From positions 124,001 to 188,000 of the forward strand of contig JALMLS010000447.1 in NCBI GenBank assembly GCA_038496445.1: 64,000 nucleotides of DNA, written 5' to 3'. Made by a program: the position numbers and the translations under genes. A model generated the notes under the pieces. That model searched no databases. It worked only from the letters and a program-made list of their open reading frames with translations, and was not told the origin of the DNA. Below are positions 1 to 10,219 of the stretch, piece by piece (positions within the stretch are counted from its first letter, which is position 1; every line of letters begins with the position of its first letter). The stretch is from Trichosphaerium sp. ATCC 40318. Lineage: Eukaryota; Discosea; Flabellinia; Trichosidae.

Positions 1-51
1 TTTCACTTGTTTGTAATTTTGTCTATTATCACGTGGTAAGAGTTTCGGTTA

Positions 52-574
52 TCACGTGTTTTCAAATCTTACGATGGACTCAATACATTTGTGTATGTAT
101 TTAGATTCATTGCTAATAATTTGATGAAGCATACGACAAACAGAAGAAAGAGAGATCAAGTCATATCCTTCAAGGTTGTCCAAGAACTCGAAAATTATTT
201 CAGTTGGACAATCTACAAACCAACGTTTTAGAGTCACAGAAACTGACTTCAACGCGTAATTGGTACCTGTGAAATAGCATTTGGATGTATTGGGCCTCGT
301 TTTGGTGTAACGGCTTTGATGAGATGGTAAAACCAATTGAGGACCATGAATAAACGGGTCTCGTGTATGAACAGCGTATGATACTATCCTATTAGAAGTT
401 TAAACAAGTTTTAGTTTAATACTCGTTTATCACCTTTCAAACGACTCCATCAATATTTCACGGCATTGAAGTTGCCATAGCTTTTGTTTTAGTCTGTTTT
501 TCTCCTTTACAGCTGTTAACTTTGATCAAACATCGACGTTGTACCTGTTGTAACCTTGATATTCTCTTTTCCAT
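52..574 (-). CDS. Coiled-coil F-box protein, left-arm copy (4 exons)
   Basis: Exons on the minus strand are 574-545, 504-434, 388-267 and 212-52, and they join in frame with GT-AG introns of about 40-55 nt into a 127-residue protein. Residues about 1-35 form an amphipathic, Lys/Gln/Leu-rich helix (it begins MEKRISRLQQ, with Leu/Ile at heptad-like spacing), likely a short coiled coil. The second half holds an F-box-like helix set (CPTEIIFEFLDNLEGYDL, then SLSSVCRML), which in known F-box proteins contacts Skp1 of SCF ubiquitin ligases. There is no recognisable substrate-binding domain after it. I chose the ATG at 574 because this is the only frame that keeps all exon phases. The sister copy is at 14547-15068. 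The F-box role is a family-level inference. Confidence 0.65.
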
Positions 575-885
575 CTTAAATACGCACGTGTGGATGTAAT
601 AGTCCAATCTACAAACCCAGTTCTTTGAATGATGGACAAAGACTTACTGCGCTCACAAACCTGAAACTCTGTCATAAAATTTCGCATCATATGCGCTGCA
701 GAAATGAGTGTCTGACATGACATTATTATGTGTAGTTAAGTATCATCCGGGTAACCACCCGAAGTACAAAGATAGCCAAATATTTGACTATTTTAAAGAA
801 ACATAAATAGTGAATAAGTGTGCAAACAACACGTGATAAAATTATATTTATTTAGTATCGAGCAATTACAGCCAGCTACTACTCC
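575..885. other. Intergenic spacer between the left F-box and peptidase genes
   Basis: Both neighbours are on the minus strand, so this 311-nt stretch is peptidase 3' flank and F-box 5' flank. It includes an AATAAA-containing stretch (minus strand, about 845-855) just after the peptidase stop and two CACGTG motifs. I see no further gene. Confidence 0.5.
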
Positions 886-3360
886 TTAAATGATAGTATC
901 AGGGCTTGCATCTACATGTTCAAAAATCCATTGCTGATCCCTGTTCATAATATTTGTAGATCCTACTACAACCTATTCATCGTTAAGCATGTTATTAGCT
1001 TGGAAAGAAGACATACGTTTTGACCTTTTTTTCCTCCTGCGCCACCATCAACGGATCCATAAGTACCAAACAGTCTAAATGCTCCATTTGGACCAGGAAC
1101 TTTTCTCCATTTTTGGTTAGGATGTGTGTTACAACTCCATACTCGTATGTTAAAGTCATCTCCGTAAAGACAGTGCTGTGTATTTTTCTTTTTGTACTGG
1201 TATAGGTTATTACCCAATGGAATCTCAACCCATTGTTGATTATCGTTATTAGCATCATACCTCCAAAGGTAAACCTTTCGCAATAAACATGTCAGCAAAG
1301 ATGGACAAGAACAATATTAATCATGAGCAAACAAGTAATAAGTATGTACTAAAACAAGGGTCCTCATGACAACAAAACTATTGAGGCATGTCGTACATTT
1401 TGACTTTGTGCTATATCATTGTCCAAAGCAAACTTAAGGTTATTGCTCTTTCTGAGTATATACATATTGTTACTTTCAAGTGACACTGATGATCCGGTGT
1501 ATCTTGGTAAGCAACCAAGTTTGATTCTTGAATCGATATACTGGCATGCAATGCTTTGGCTATTTCTAGAAAATCTATCGTACAACCAAGATCTAAAAGA
1601 AAACATGAGAAAAAACCGCGAAAAAAAACCAAAAATCTCCCACAAACAACATCACGTGATGAGTTTTCTCTTTTGTTTGTAATAACTCACGGATTATTTT
1701 GTAGGCCCGAATTCATTAAACCAAGACCTCTAGGATCATGAGGCATATCAACCAAGTGACCAACCTCATGTGATATGATTCTACGAAACTTGTACGGTGC
1801 ATAAAATCTAGCATGACACCTTGAGCTTCTTTGCTATTTTTCTTGTTAGATCAACATCTATCTACGGCAGTACTTACACACAAGTCCCCCAGTGGAGCAG
1901 CACCTGCAGCACCAAGATCCGGACAGTCGTGAACCAGTATTCCAGCTGCTACAGTAGACGGTACATTCAAAAGTTCTCTCCAATTATCCATAGTACTAAG
2001 CATTCTATAGCTAGCAGTTACAGGCGGACACTGACTACCACCTTTCGTGTTCCAAGCTTCAGGACCTAGCCGGCAATGTAAACAATAAAGTATAATGTAA
2101 GCACATAGTAAAGGTATCTTACCTGGAGACCTTCTAACATCGAGAACTCGAATAGTAAGGCGAAGGTTCTAAGTTCGAACAATAAGTCACAAACCAAAAG
2201 AAACAAGAAAATACGTACAAGATCAGATTCGTATACAACTGAAGATTCCAACACAGCTACAATAAAATTGTTATCCACATAACGCCAGCCACTTGACATA
2301 AATAAAAAAACCCCGTTCACATACCAACTTTAATCATATTCCGAGCATTCTTTTTTCCTCCTGCCCTATCATGGAATGATACAGAAGCCCATACACCTGT
2401 CTGTAACTCGTGTTTTCTTCGCGGACAAGGATTAGGTGGTGGAGAATAGGGAAGTGTACTTCCTTTTGGAACCTGGATCGCTTGCCTAAAAAATTTGTTG
2501 TAAGCAAAACAACCTTTTCTTTGGTCTCAAAGAATGTACCGTTTGCTTGATGAAAACTCAAACTCTCTATGAATATCGTCTACAGCGGGTACTTCAGGGT
2601 CCCTATATCATGTTAGAATACAATCTCTTTGTAAGGGTAGGATGTGTACCAGATGAATACGTGAGCATCTTCACCATAGCCCATACTTCGCTTTGGCAAG
2701 AATTGTTTGTGTCTTAGTGAAAAATTAACAATTACGGTGACATTCATTGAGATGTTGTTTACCTTGACAATGAGTCAAAACTAACACGAGTGCCATTGAT
2801 ATCAAGAGATCCCATAAATGTTCCATCTTCTCGAAATACAAACCGTAAATCATGATGCTTATCATTGACGGCCTTATACATGTCTTCACGTATAGGTACA
2901 ATTGTTTTGACTCCTTCTTCATGATGAGTTATCTAAAACACATAATGTAAGTAAAAAAATGGTGAGTTTAAACACAAAAAAAAATATCACGTGCCTCAGC
3001 TCCTTTGGCAAATACCGAATGTTTGATACACGTGAAAGTCCATTTTTTACCATTCTCGAATTGAAATACCATTTCTGCTTCACTTGGTAAAGCTTGGTTT
3101 GAGCCATCTAATGAACGAAACGATACTAAAACCAACAGTTAACTTTTTGTTCAAAAAAAAAAAACCCAAAGCCGTACTCCACCTAATTTGTTTCCTCAAG
3201 AAAAGAACGTACTCTTGTCAATAACATGTAGTTTTTCAGTATTCGCCCAGTGCTCTTCTTGCCAACATAGTACAGTTGTAGCTATAAGCACTAGATAAAT
3301 AGTTACCAAAGATTGAACTAATGAAGAAGAAGCCTTACATGAAACTAGCAGACGTATCAT
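886..3360 (-). CDS. Secreted metallopeptidase with ricin-B-type lectin domain, left-arm copy without GPI tail
   Basis: This is the minus-strand paralogue of the gene at 11677-14241, with the same exon layout of about 13 exons. The protein starts MIRLLVSCKA followed by a hydrophobic stretch (signal peptide or anchor, residues about 10-35). A propeptide-like region follows, then a reprolysin-like (M12-type) catalytic region with the zinc signature HEVGHLVDMPHD and a downstream LMNSG that can serve as the Met-turn. The C-terminal part is a beta-trefoil lectin with three QxW motifs (NQQW, NQKW, DQQW). The coding sequence stops right after the third QxW block (ending SPDTII), whereas the right-arm copy continues into a hydrophobic GPI-type tail. 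Otherwise the exons are open. One splice near 2290-2325 does not keep phase under a simple GT-AG model, exactly as in the other copy. Predicted to be soluble and secreted. Confidence 0.75.
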
Positions 3361-3794
3361 TGAGAACAAATCCTTGTACGTTGTACTCAGGGTATTGGTA
3401 ATTAAATTATGATAGTTGGTAATCGTTTTACTCGGGTAGAACCCTGGTAAGTTCACAGTGGACACTTACCCGAAGTTTAGCCGAATATCCGTAAACCAAA
3501 ATATATATTTCCTCCTACGTGAGTAGCACTGCAGTATCTAAAACCGAAAGTAGTTTTTGAAATTTTTAAGCGAAGTACACAAACCTCGCTAGTACAAGGG
3601 TTTTACATCTTTTTCCAAAGAGCAGAAATATACTGCTGGTTGTTACTGGATTGCTTTTTGGGTAAAACTGTAAAATGACAAAACAACACCTCGCTAGAGT
3701 TATGTTTTCATGTCTCTACAACTAGCGATACTAGTTGTTGTTTTACTGCGTACTTAATAAAATGACATTGTTGGATAAAAACGTATTTTTTGGT
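3361..3794. other. 5' flank of the left peptidase gene inside the inverted repeat
   Basis: Conserved with the 5' flank of the right-arm peptidase (about 11280-11676), including a Ser/Pro-codon-like stretch just upstream of the ATG and a cluster of short direct repeats with CGCTAGT cores. Likely promoter and 5' leader. No separate gene is visible. Confidence 0.45.
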
Positions 3795-3996
3795 TTGTAC
3801 TAGATGCAAGCTAATATAGAGCACTGTTCGCTTTCGGTCGGGCCCATCGCTTCGCTCGGGACAAGAACCCGACCTTCGCTCACAAAATGTCATCCATTGG
3901 TGGGTATGGCAGCACAGGTTATATGTGACTAGGTACCAAAATCCACATGAATGGATTTTGCTTCAGACAGAAAATCTCTTCCCTGCTTGTACTAGA
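3795..3996. mobile_element. 192-bp insertion flanked by 10-bp direct repeats
   Basis: The 10-mer TTGTACTAGA occurs at 3795-3804 and 3987-3996, and the DNA between is absent from the right arm, where only one copy of the 10-mer is found (about 11257-11266 on the opposite strand). The insert has a GC-rich imperfect hairpin (GTCGGG near 3837 pairing with CCCGAC near 3868) and no ORF of note. The arrangement is what a small non-autonomous element with a target-site duplication would leave. A deletion between direct repeats in the other arm is the alternative. Confidence 0.45.
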
Positions 3997-4110
3997 GTGT
4001 CAATTTTTTCACGCTAGCCAAAACAAACTAGGTATTTACAACTGCGGCTTGTAGCCACAGCTACATCAAATGACATTATATATTTAGCAATTATTGCCTT
4101 GTATCATTCA

Positions 4111-4673
4111 AGTTTTTTGAGACAGCAAAAAAAATCCAGTTTCGCCCTAATCTATCAGATATGACGGATTTTACACTTCTGACATATCTTGCAAATGTAA
4201 TTTTTTAATGTGATATACCCTTACGCCTGTCCAATGGATCCAAACCGTTTCCAACCACGTGATTTAACAAACCCGTAAGAACATTTTTTTATTTACATAT
4301 TTGACACCTGGCGGCGTTTACAAAGCCTGTAGCAACGCTGGTGGTGTTTTGGGAGGTTTTAACGTTATTACACCTACCTTGCTATTTGGATGCTGCCATA
4401 GCACTTTCGTTAGCGCGGGGTAGGCGCTAGCGTAGCGCTGGTAAGTTAGACAAGTACGTTGATTTTTTGAAGCAAAACATAAAGTAAACCGTGTTAGAGG
4501 CATTCGTACCGTGTTTGGCCACTACTCAGGTGTCAAAAACGTATTCCTTTTTCACACAGATGCTGTCTTCAATGATAATAACAGTATTTGCTGCTTACCT
4601 GTACATGCGCTTACTCTTTAGAGGCACACATTTACCCCTATGACACGTACATAAAAAGTTATTTCTTTGCTAC
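4111..4673. other. Inner edge of left arm and decayed DNA downstream of the hydrolase pseudogene
   Basis: The inverted-repeat match fades out near 4110. Between 4300 and 4510 the minus strand has a 61-codon frame containing MPLTRF, which may be a relic of the segment that follows the NHRG motif in ABHD3/YheT-type hydrolases, but it does not continue into a recognisable nucleophile motif. No intact gene is visible. Confidence 0.35.
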
Positions 4674-5374
4674 CTGTGATTAATCACAACCACTTGCCAC
4701 CCTTTGTTTACGGCACTATAAGCCATAGAGCGTACGTAACAATCATCAGATCTACCGTTAAGACCTATACGAGGGTTAAACATCAAGCTGACGACCAGAA
4801 ATATTACAAAAGGTGGGAAATTGTATTGTAACTCGGTGTAATTTAAATGGCGATGATAAGCATCAGAATGATAAATTATACGCTCAAATACTTACCTGGT
4901 AGAATAGCAAGCGTTGGTTCTTTACCTTATTGCCATACCACACCAAAGCAGTCTCACCTCCATCAGAGAAGTGAAAGGGTTCACTAATACGTGTTAGTGG
5001 CAGTTTTAACGTATTGAATTGTTTTGGGCCGCTACAATTCGCCTGCGTGGTTTCCACACGCTTAAAAACGCTATTGCGGAGTCTGCGTACACGTTGGAAG
5101 TCATTTTGGGAATTGTGACGCAATTGCGCTCCAAAGATCGTTGTAAAGTTAGATCCCCATGCCCAGAACGTAGGGTAGTACGATGCTTTCAACAATGGGC
5201 ATATGACTTCAAAATTTGGTTATTCTGTGTTTGATTTATAGTACAGCTGCGGCGGACTGATAGCTAAGCCAAGTGAGAAGCGTGATACGCAATATCCAGC
5301 AAACCTTTTGTGTAGTAAGTGTAAGCCGCTATCGCAAGCGAACCAACAGCTAAATAACCAAAACCTTTTGACAT
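4674..5374 (-). pseudogene. ABHD3/YheT-like alpha/beta-hydrolase pseudogene
   Basis: On the minus strand a start at 5374 gives MSKGFGYLAVGSLAIAAY, a membrane anchor like that of ABHD1/3 proteins. After an intron come PPQLYYKSN and, from about 5195, SYYPTFWAW, then FHFSDGGETALVWYG. These match the family pattern in which a YPTFW-type motif is followed by a DGG...W segment before the hydrolase core. A donor follows at about 4895, and the next exon reads IGLNGRSDDCYVRSMAY and WQVVVINHR, the conserved block before the nucleophile elbow. An in-frame TAA lies between KSNTE and PNFEVICPL, and the nucleophile (GxSxGG), Asp and His parts are not found downstream. I infer a truncated, non-functional gene. 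A functional gene using unrecognised splicing is less likely. Confidence 0.55.
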
Positions 5375-5811
5375 ATTGCGTGCTTGCTGCCAGCAAAGGT
5401 ACACTTAACCAAAATACGAACTTAGGTGGTTTTCTCTGGACAAATTTTCACTAATTTTAAATGACAACGTGTTGTACAACTAGTTTGTTTGCACAAAAAA
5501 TAAGCAGCTACTTATTCACGTGTGATGGCTGACGCTTTACCCGTTTATTTATTGATGGGCGTGTAGCATAGAAACGTATTGAACAAGAACTGCGGTTGTA
5601 GGGAAGTTGGAGTTTATTAATTTACATAAACTTCATTCAGTTTTTTTTGTGAGTTAGTGTTGCAATAGCTTCTCTCAATGGCGTGTGGCGGAAAGCAAAG
5701 CCAAGGTATTTTGTAACGACTGTTGCTTCCTTCGATGTCCACTATTCGCTTTGACTGCCTGTGGTTACGGCTATGGGGTTTGCTATGGAGGAGGACAATT
5801 GATCCATATAA
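5375..5811. other. Intergenic stretch
   Basis: This is the divergent flank between the minus-strand hydrolase pseudogene and the plus-strand 81-codon ORF. It contains one CACGTG and an ATATAA box a few bases before the ORF start. I see nothing else in it. Confidence 0.4.
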
Positions 5812-6057
5812 ATGGAGAAAAAGAGCGAGCTGGTAGAGGGAGAGTTCTATGTTGACTGTGGTGAGAGGAAGCAATATGAAGATACAGAAAACGCTTTAGC
5901 AAGATATCCAGATTTAGCTTCCAAGTGGCTTTCAGGCAACTATGTAATAAATTCTTTGTTTCGCGCAATGATTGACGGTGACAGTATCACCATTCCGTTG
6001 TATTCATCCCAAAACGTACGGCTGATTCTCAAACCTACCAAGATTCAAGCACATTGA
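5812..6057 (+). CDS. Hypothetical 81-residue protein
   Basis: An uninterrupted ATG-to-TGA frame of 81 codons, acidic at the N-terminus (MEKKSELVEGEFYVDCGERK) and more hydrophobic toward the end (SITIPLYSSQNVRLIL). There is no signal peptide, membrane segment or recognised domain. The start sits directly after CATATAA, which is unusually close for a TATA box, so the true transcript start is unclear. It could be a real short gene or the remaining exon of a larger decayed gene, and its neighbours (hydrolase and tubulin relics) make decay plausible. Confidence 0.35.
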   Translation: MEKKSELVEGEFYVDCGERKQYEDTENALARYPDLASKWLSGNYVINSLFRAMIDGDSITIPLYSSQNVRLILKPTKIQAH

Positions 6058-6580
6058 CATGCAGGTGTTTTGGCAGTGAACTCATCCTGATTGTTATCTT
6101 GGCTTACTCTCACACGTTGCTGTGTAACGCGCTGCAAATTATTAGTTTTAAATCCTAAAATAGTTTTGATTACACTGACACGTGATATATTTAGATTGAA
6201 TAAATCGGTTGATTACACATGCTCGTTTACGTTTCTAGTCTGATGTTAAGATTCGCGTAATGTATTCACGATGTTTCTCGTGAGATTTCACATAAAACTT
6301 ATTGATAGAGGGCTTCTTGTCACGTTTCTGCTTTAAGAATGACCGCGATCAACCCTAAAAGCGGTAGTATAGACTATAAACTATACCATACCATTAAATA
6401 GGTTGATAAAGCTCCAATACATAGTATTAGCACTCGCTAACACTAGGTATCGCGAAAGAAGTGCTCGTGCAGCAAAGAGTTTATCGAGGAAACCAAATAA
6501 AAATTGTGGTTGTCACGTCATTCTTGTTCACTGACTTGAAAAAAAATCAATAACAACCAACACAAACAACAACAAGCTAA
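6058..6580. other. Intergenic stretch with 5' leader of the next gene
   Basis: The last 60 bases before the ATG at 6581 are rich in CAA repeats (CAACAACAAG), as expected for a protist 5' leader. There is one CACGTG near 6180. No further gene is seen. Confidence 0.4.
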
Positions 6581-7485
6581 ATGTCAAACAAACAAACATC
6601 AACCAACAACAAAACAAAGAAACTTGTCACTCAAAAGAAGAAACCATCAAAGGCACCAGTGTACGTTAATTTATCGTCAAGTGAAATCCAATGATTACTG
6701 ACACTCTTCATGATAGTACAAAGAAACCCACAGTTAACCCTGCAACTGTTGGAGGAGGTGTCGGAGGCACATTCATGAAGTCATTGCGTATGTTCTAAAG
6801 CCTGTGATGTATTCTAACAGTTTATGATAGCAAAACCTTGTGGTGTTGCTGGTTTGGGACCTTGTATCGGAATCATCAGCCCAAATCCAAATGGCACATG
6901 TTATTGTGCTCATATCAGCGACTCTTGCTCAATGAGAACATGGTGGACACCATACGATAAGATTCAAAAAGCAGTTCGTACAGCTTGGATTGAAGAAAAA
7001 ATCAAATCTGGTTTAGGTATGTAATTGTTTGCTTTGCTACTTTTGTGATCGTGATGTATGACTCACCCTATGGTCTAGGAAATCAACCAATCAGTAAAAG
7101 AACATTTTACGTGATGACAGGAATGCCAAAAGCAAATGCAACATTTGCGGCTGTACTTGAGGTATTGAAGGGTGCTCGCAAAGTGATCAATAAAACAGGA
7201 TGTAAAAGGTTTAAAAGTGGATTCTACTTGAATTCCAAGGGTGTTATTCGTCCACTTGTTGAACCTGATGCACTTTGGGCATGTGGTTGGGTTAAAGGAA
7301 CAACACTATCACAACGTTATAAGAATATGCCAAATAACAAGGTCAATGGAGATGGCGTATTTGACGTACCTGATATGAAAAAGTTTGATACAGTCGTTTC
7401 ACAAGTTCGTAAAGTAAAGAAGGGTTTGGTCAGTAAAGATGACCCAGCACTCAAAAAATTCAGGCATGTATTGGCGAAGGTATGA
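6581..7485 (+). CDS. Four-exon gene, possible CheD/CNF-fold deamidase-like protein
   Basis: Exons 6581-6660, 6717-6787, 6831-7016 and 7079-7485 join in phase (2, 1, 1) into a 247-residue protein. An unstructured Lys/Thr/Asn-rich N-terminus of about 45 residues precedes a Cys-rich block, GVAGLGPCIGIISPN, then GTCYCAHIS. Cys62 after a Gly-Leu-Gly-Pro turn and His78, 16 residues later, resemble the GSCVAV...H arrangement of CheD-type glutamine deamidases and related Cys/His enzymes. This is pattern similarity only. The rest (WTPYDKIQKAV, VLEVLKGARKVI, WACGWVKG) is a folded alpha/beta-looking region I do not recognise. There is no signal peptide, so the protein is probably cytosolic or nuclear. 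An AATAAA-like signal follows at about 7535. Gene structure is well supported; function is not. Confidence 0.7.
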
Positions 7486-7913
7486 TCACGTGCGAACTTT
7501 CGTATCATTGGATGATACGCCTTGTATATACTATAAATAAACAAACCCTTTATCAAGTATACTTTTTTTATTTTATTCAGCTGAGGTAAGTCACCGACAA
7601 TATAGGGCTTAGAGTAGCAGTATTTCTAATTTCTAGATTCTAGAATTTATCTGTAAAGTTAATTGGATGGGCATCTCTCAGAGCTACATGTAGAATCAGT
7701 TTTCAAACACCCAAGTATCGACCATCGATTGCAGATAGAAAGACAGAATAAAATAAAGTCCTTCACAACTTGTACCTATTGACCCATCAATGCCGTAATT
7801 CAATAACTCGATCAAACTTGCTCAAACTACAAAAAAAACAAAGACGGCTTTTTTGAAATTTTAAAAACGTTGTTATTACAAGCAATTATACAAAAGGGGT
7901 TTGAGTTTTAAAT
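7486..7913. other. Intergenic stretch
   Basis: 3' flank of the upstream gene (ATAAATAAAC near 7533) and the downstream side of the tubulin pseudogene. A pyrimidine-rich stretch with TTCAG at 7570-7580 looks splice-like but has no open exon after it. Nothing else seen. Confidence 0.4.
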
Positions 7914-8327
7914 TTATTCGTCATAGTATTCACCTTCTTCTTCATACTCATCAAGACAGTATCAGAAGCAACCTCTTCGTAATCCTTCTCCAACGCACCC
8001 AAATCTTCACGAGCTTCGCTAAAGTCGCCTTCCTCCATGACTTTTCCGACATACCAATGGACCTGAAAGAGAGAACGAAAGTAACTTGGAACAAAGAGCG
8101 AAAAAAAATCCAAAAGTTTCTGAGAAACTGAACATACAAAAGCGCTTGGCGAACATCAAATCGAATTTAAGGTTGCTGTGTGAAAATGTTTCAGCAATTG
8201 CTGTAGTGTTAGCAAGCATAAGAACAGCTCGGTAAACCTTTGCTAGGTTGCAACCAGGTACAACTGTAGGTGGACGGTTGTTGACACTGCACTTGAAACC
8301 AGTTGGACTCCAGTCTACAAATTGAAC
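7914..8327 (-). pseudogene. Alpha-tubulin C-terminal pseudogene
   Basis: Reading the minus strand from 8327, the segment [17 protein letters not shown], then [22 protein letters not shown] and KFDLMFAKR match the C-terminal third of alpha-tubulin. After an intron-like stretch the next block is [14 protein letters not shown] and [17 protein letters not shown]. The acidic tail [12 protein letters not shown] is followed by a TAA at 7916-7914. Two frame breaks are visible: the Ala-Phe codons before VHWYV are short by two bases at the intron border, and a second shift lies between EEVASDTV and DEYEEEG. No tubulin N-terminal two thirds is found upstream. This is a truncated duplicate that retained at least one intron, so it is not a processed copy. 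Confidence 0.85.
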
Positions 8328-9340
8328 TTTTCCAGAGGAAAAAAGTCAACACCGAGTGGCAATGCGATAGTGTTGTAGGGCATTATACCTCGCTAATTCG
8401 CTTTTAGCTCATTGAACACTTCTGTGGTGCGATCGTACTGTGTACAGTTTGCGTGGATAGGTAAAATGCTGGGATCATCTTTAATGGTCTTTTGAAACTG
8501 ACATTAAAAATTTTGTTATCTTTTAAGGTTCATAAGTCATACAATGAAGGACAACATAGTAGCACAAATAGTTCACATTGACCATTTTGACAGAAGTTTT
8601 AATTATTAATATGCGTTGCGTGGATTACACGTCAACAGAACTGCTAAACTAATGTACCAAATAAAATAATGGCTATTAATAAAACAGGTTGCCGCAATAA
8701 TATGTATGTGTTGTAGACATGGATTTAGTTTTTTCCAGAACTGACAAGACGTGTCAGATCTTGTAGTTTTTGATAGATCTTGCAAAAACTAACAGAACTT
8801 GCACGATCTGTCAGATCTGACTAAACACCAAAACCAACAGGTACAGACAGCAAAAAGTTGCAAGCAGACAGTACCAACACGCAGGCAACACCTAACAGTA
8901 TAGATTCATTTGTTTTTTGAAAGGGTTGATATGGATGTTGGGTGTGTTAGGTTGTTGGACTCCCGTCCTGTGGGTTTGATGAGGGGTTGCCAGTACCCGT
9001 CTGGCTTGACAGCGGCCTGAATAACATTTTCATGTCCTTACCAAGCAAGTTTAAAGAGCGACATCAAGCAAATAGCAGCTGCATATGAATTACCATGTAC
9101 ACGTGTTACAGAACGATTCATAATATTTCCGCTTCAATTTACCATCTATCACGGATATGTTGTCATTGCGCTCATAATTTATTGTACTGTAAAGCTGAAG
9201 AGAAGTGGAATTTCTTGTAAAAAAAAGTCAAGTATTGTAAAACCATTTTCACTGACTGTTTTACTGTGCTCTTCGCTCTTTAACTTAAATCCATTTCACA
9301 GCCTGTTTGTTGTGCCGCCACAGAGCTAAGAAAGCAAGTC
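8328..9340. other. Mostly non-coding stretch upstream of the F-box gene
   Basis: Contains a short minus-strand open segment (8393-8497), a patch at 8740-8830 with repeated GATCTT/CAGATCTG words, and the promoter side of the F-box gene. One CACGTG occurs near 9100. Apart from these I see no gene. Confidence 0.4.
8393..8497 (-). other. Possible terminal exon relic (34 codons)
   Basis: After an acceptor-like TGTCAG on the minus strand, 34 sense codons and a TAG give a balanced, protein-like sequence (FQKTIKDDPSILPIHANC, then TEVFNELKAN). I cannot place it in a family or find an upstream exon that joins with confidence. It lies just upstream of the tubulin relic but is not tubulin. It may be chance. 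Confidence 0.25.
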
Positions 9341-10219
9341 ATGGCACAAACGCGTCCTTTAAATAATTCACTTCTAAAGACCACTACAATTGCTCACTTA
9401 CCTGTTGAGATCATTTACGCTATTTTTAAAGAGGTAGCAACTGGAAAAGTTGTAGTTGTTGCTCTATGGAGCCTATATAACCTATCAGTGTGTAAACAAT
9501 GGCATACAATAGCTGCAGATGATGTATTATGGCGTGAGGTTTACAGTATCCATTACAACCTGGAAAACTCCGACTACACAAGTGGATATTTCTACCCTCC
9601 ATTTTTCAACCAAAATCCACAAAATCCAAGAAGATTGGACTTGTCACTCACGTGGAAGCAAAAATGTTTCACAGAGTGTATCTTTATTGATTTAATGAGA
9701 CATAGTGGTTTCTTGATGGACTATACCATAGAATATCTTTGTTCTACATCAGGTAGCAGCTTGTCAGAAGACGATTGTGACTATCAAATAGTTGTTGAAA
9801 AATTCGATGCACTTGTTTCTACTCACATTGATGCTGTTCATACTTTCTTGGAGAAAGTACTTCTTGATAAAAAGTATTATGATGCATTCTTGGTTTTGCT
9901 CAATACATGGGATAAATCAGCGTCATTCATGGAAGAGGGGTTTTACACTGATGCTCGTATGGACCACCCTCCATCTGAAGTTATACGTCCAATGGTAGGG
10001 GCAGTATTTACTGGAAATACACTCAAGAACAATAAACCAGCATGGTTAGAATTTTTGAAAGATGCTGCAAATGATTCTGATCTTTCTGTGTCTATAGCAG
10101 AAATTGGTGAAGATATGTTTCAGGTAGTCGATGAATATACACCAGAAGATACAGAACTTCTAAAATTAATTGGTGATACTATGAGTGTTGAGTACATGTT
10201 TGAGTATCGTAATCAATAA
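9341..10219 (+). CDS. F-box protein, 292 residues, single exon
   Basis: An intact ATG-to-TAA frame. Residues about 18-65 carry an F-box (IAHLPVEIIYAIFKEV, then LSVCKQWHTIA and VLWREVY), which in characterised proteins binds Skp1 and links a substrate to an SCF ubiquitin ligase. The remaining 220 residues are helical and acidic, without WD40, LRR or Kelch repeats, so the target is unknown. There is no signal peptide or membrane segment. A polyadenylation-like AATAAA follows at about 10250. Unlike most genes here it has no intron. It sits in the spacer between the two inverted-repeat arms, each of which carries its own unrelated small F-box gene. Confidence 0.85.
   Translation: MAQTRPLNNSLLKTTTIAHLPVEIIYAIFKEVATGKVVVVALWSLYNLSVCKQWHTIAADDVLWREVYSIHYNLENSDYTSGYFYPPFFNQNPQNPRRLDLSLTWKQKCFTECIFIDLMRHSGFLMDYTIEYLCSTSGSSLSEDDCDYQIVVEKFDALVSTHIDAVHTFLEKVLLDKKYYDAFLVLLNTWDKSASFMEEGFYTDARMDHPPSEVIRPMVGAVFTGNTLKNNKPAWLEFLKDAANDSDLSVSIAEIGEDMFQVVDEYTPEDTELLKLIGDTMSVEYMFEYRNQ

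Larger units (their letters stand above)
1..4110. repeat. Left arm of a ~4-kb inverted repeat
   Basis: Read on the minus strand, this segment matches positions about 11150-15118 of the plus strand through coding exons, introns and intergenic DNA. The match begins at base 1, so the arm may continue outside the window. It carries the minus-strand F-box gene and the minus-strand metallopeptidase-lectin gene. Exon lengths agree with the other arm where I compared them (for example 148 nt for the first peptidase exon in both), while indels and substitutions are spread through introns and flanks. This is therefore an older duplication under partial constraint, not an assembly duplicate. Confidence 0.9.
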
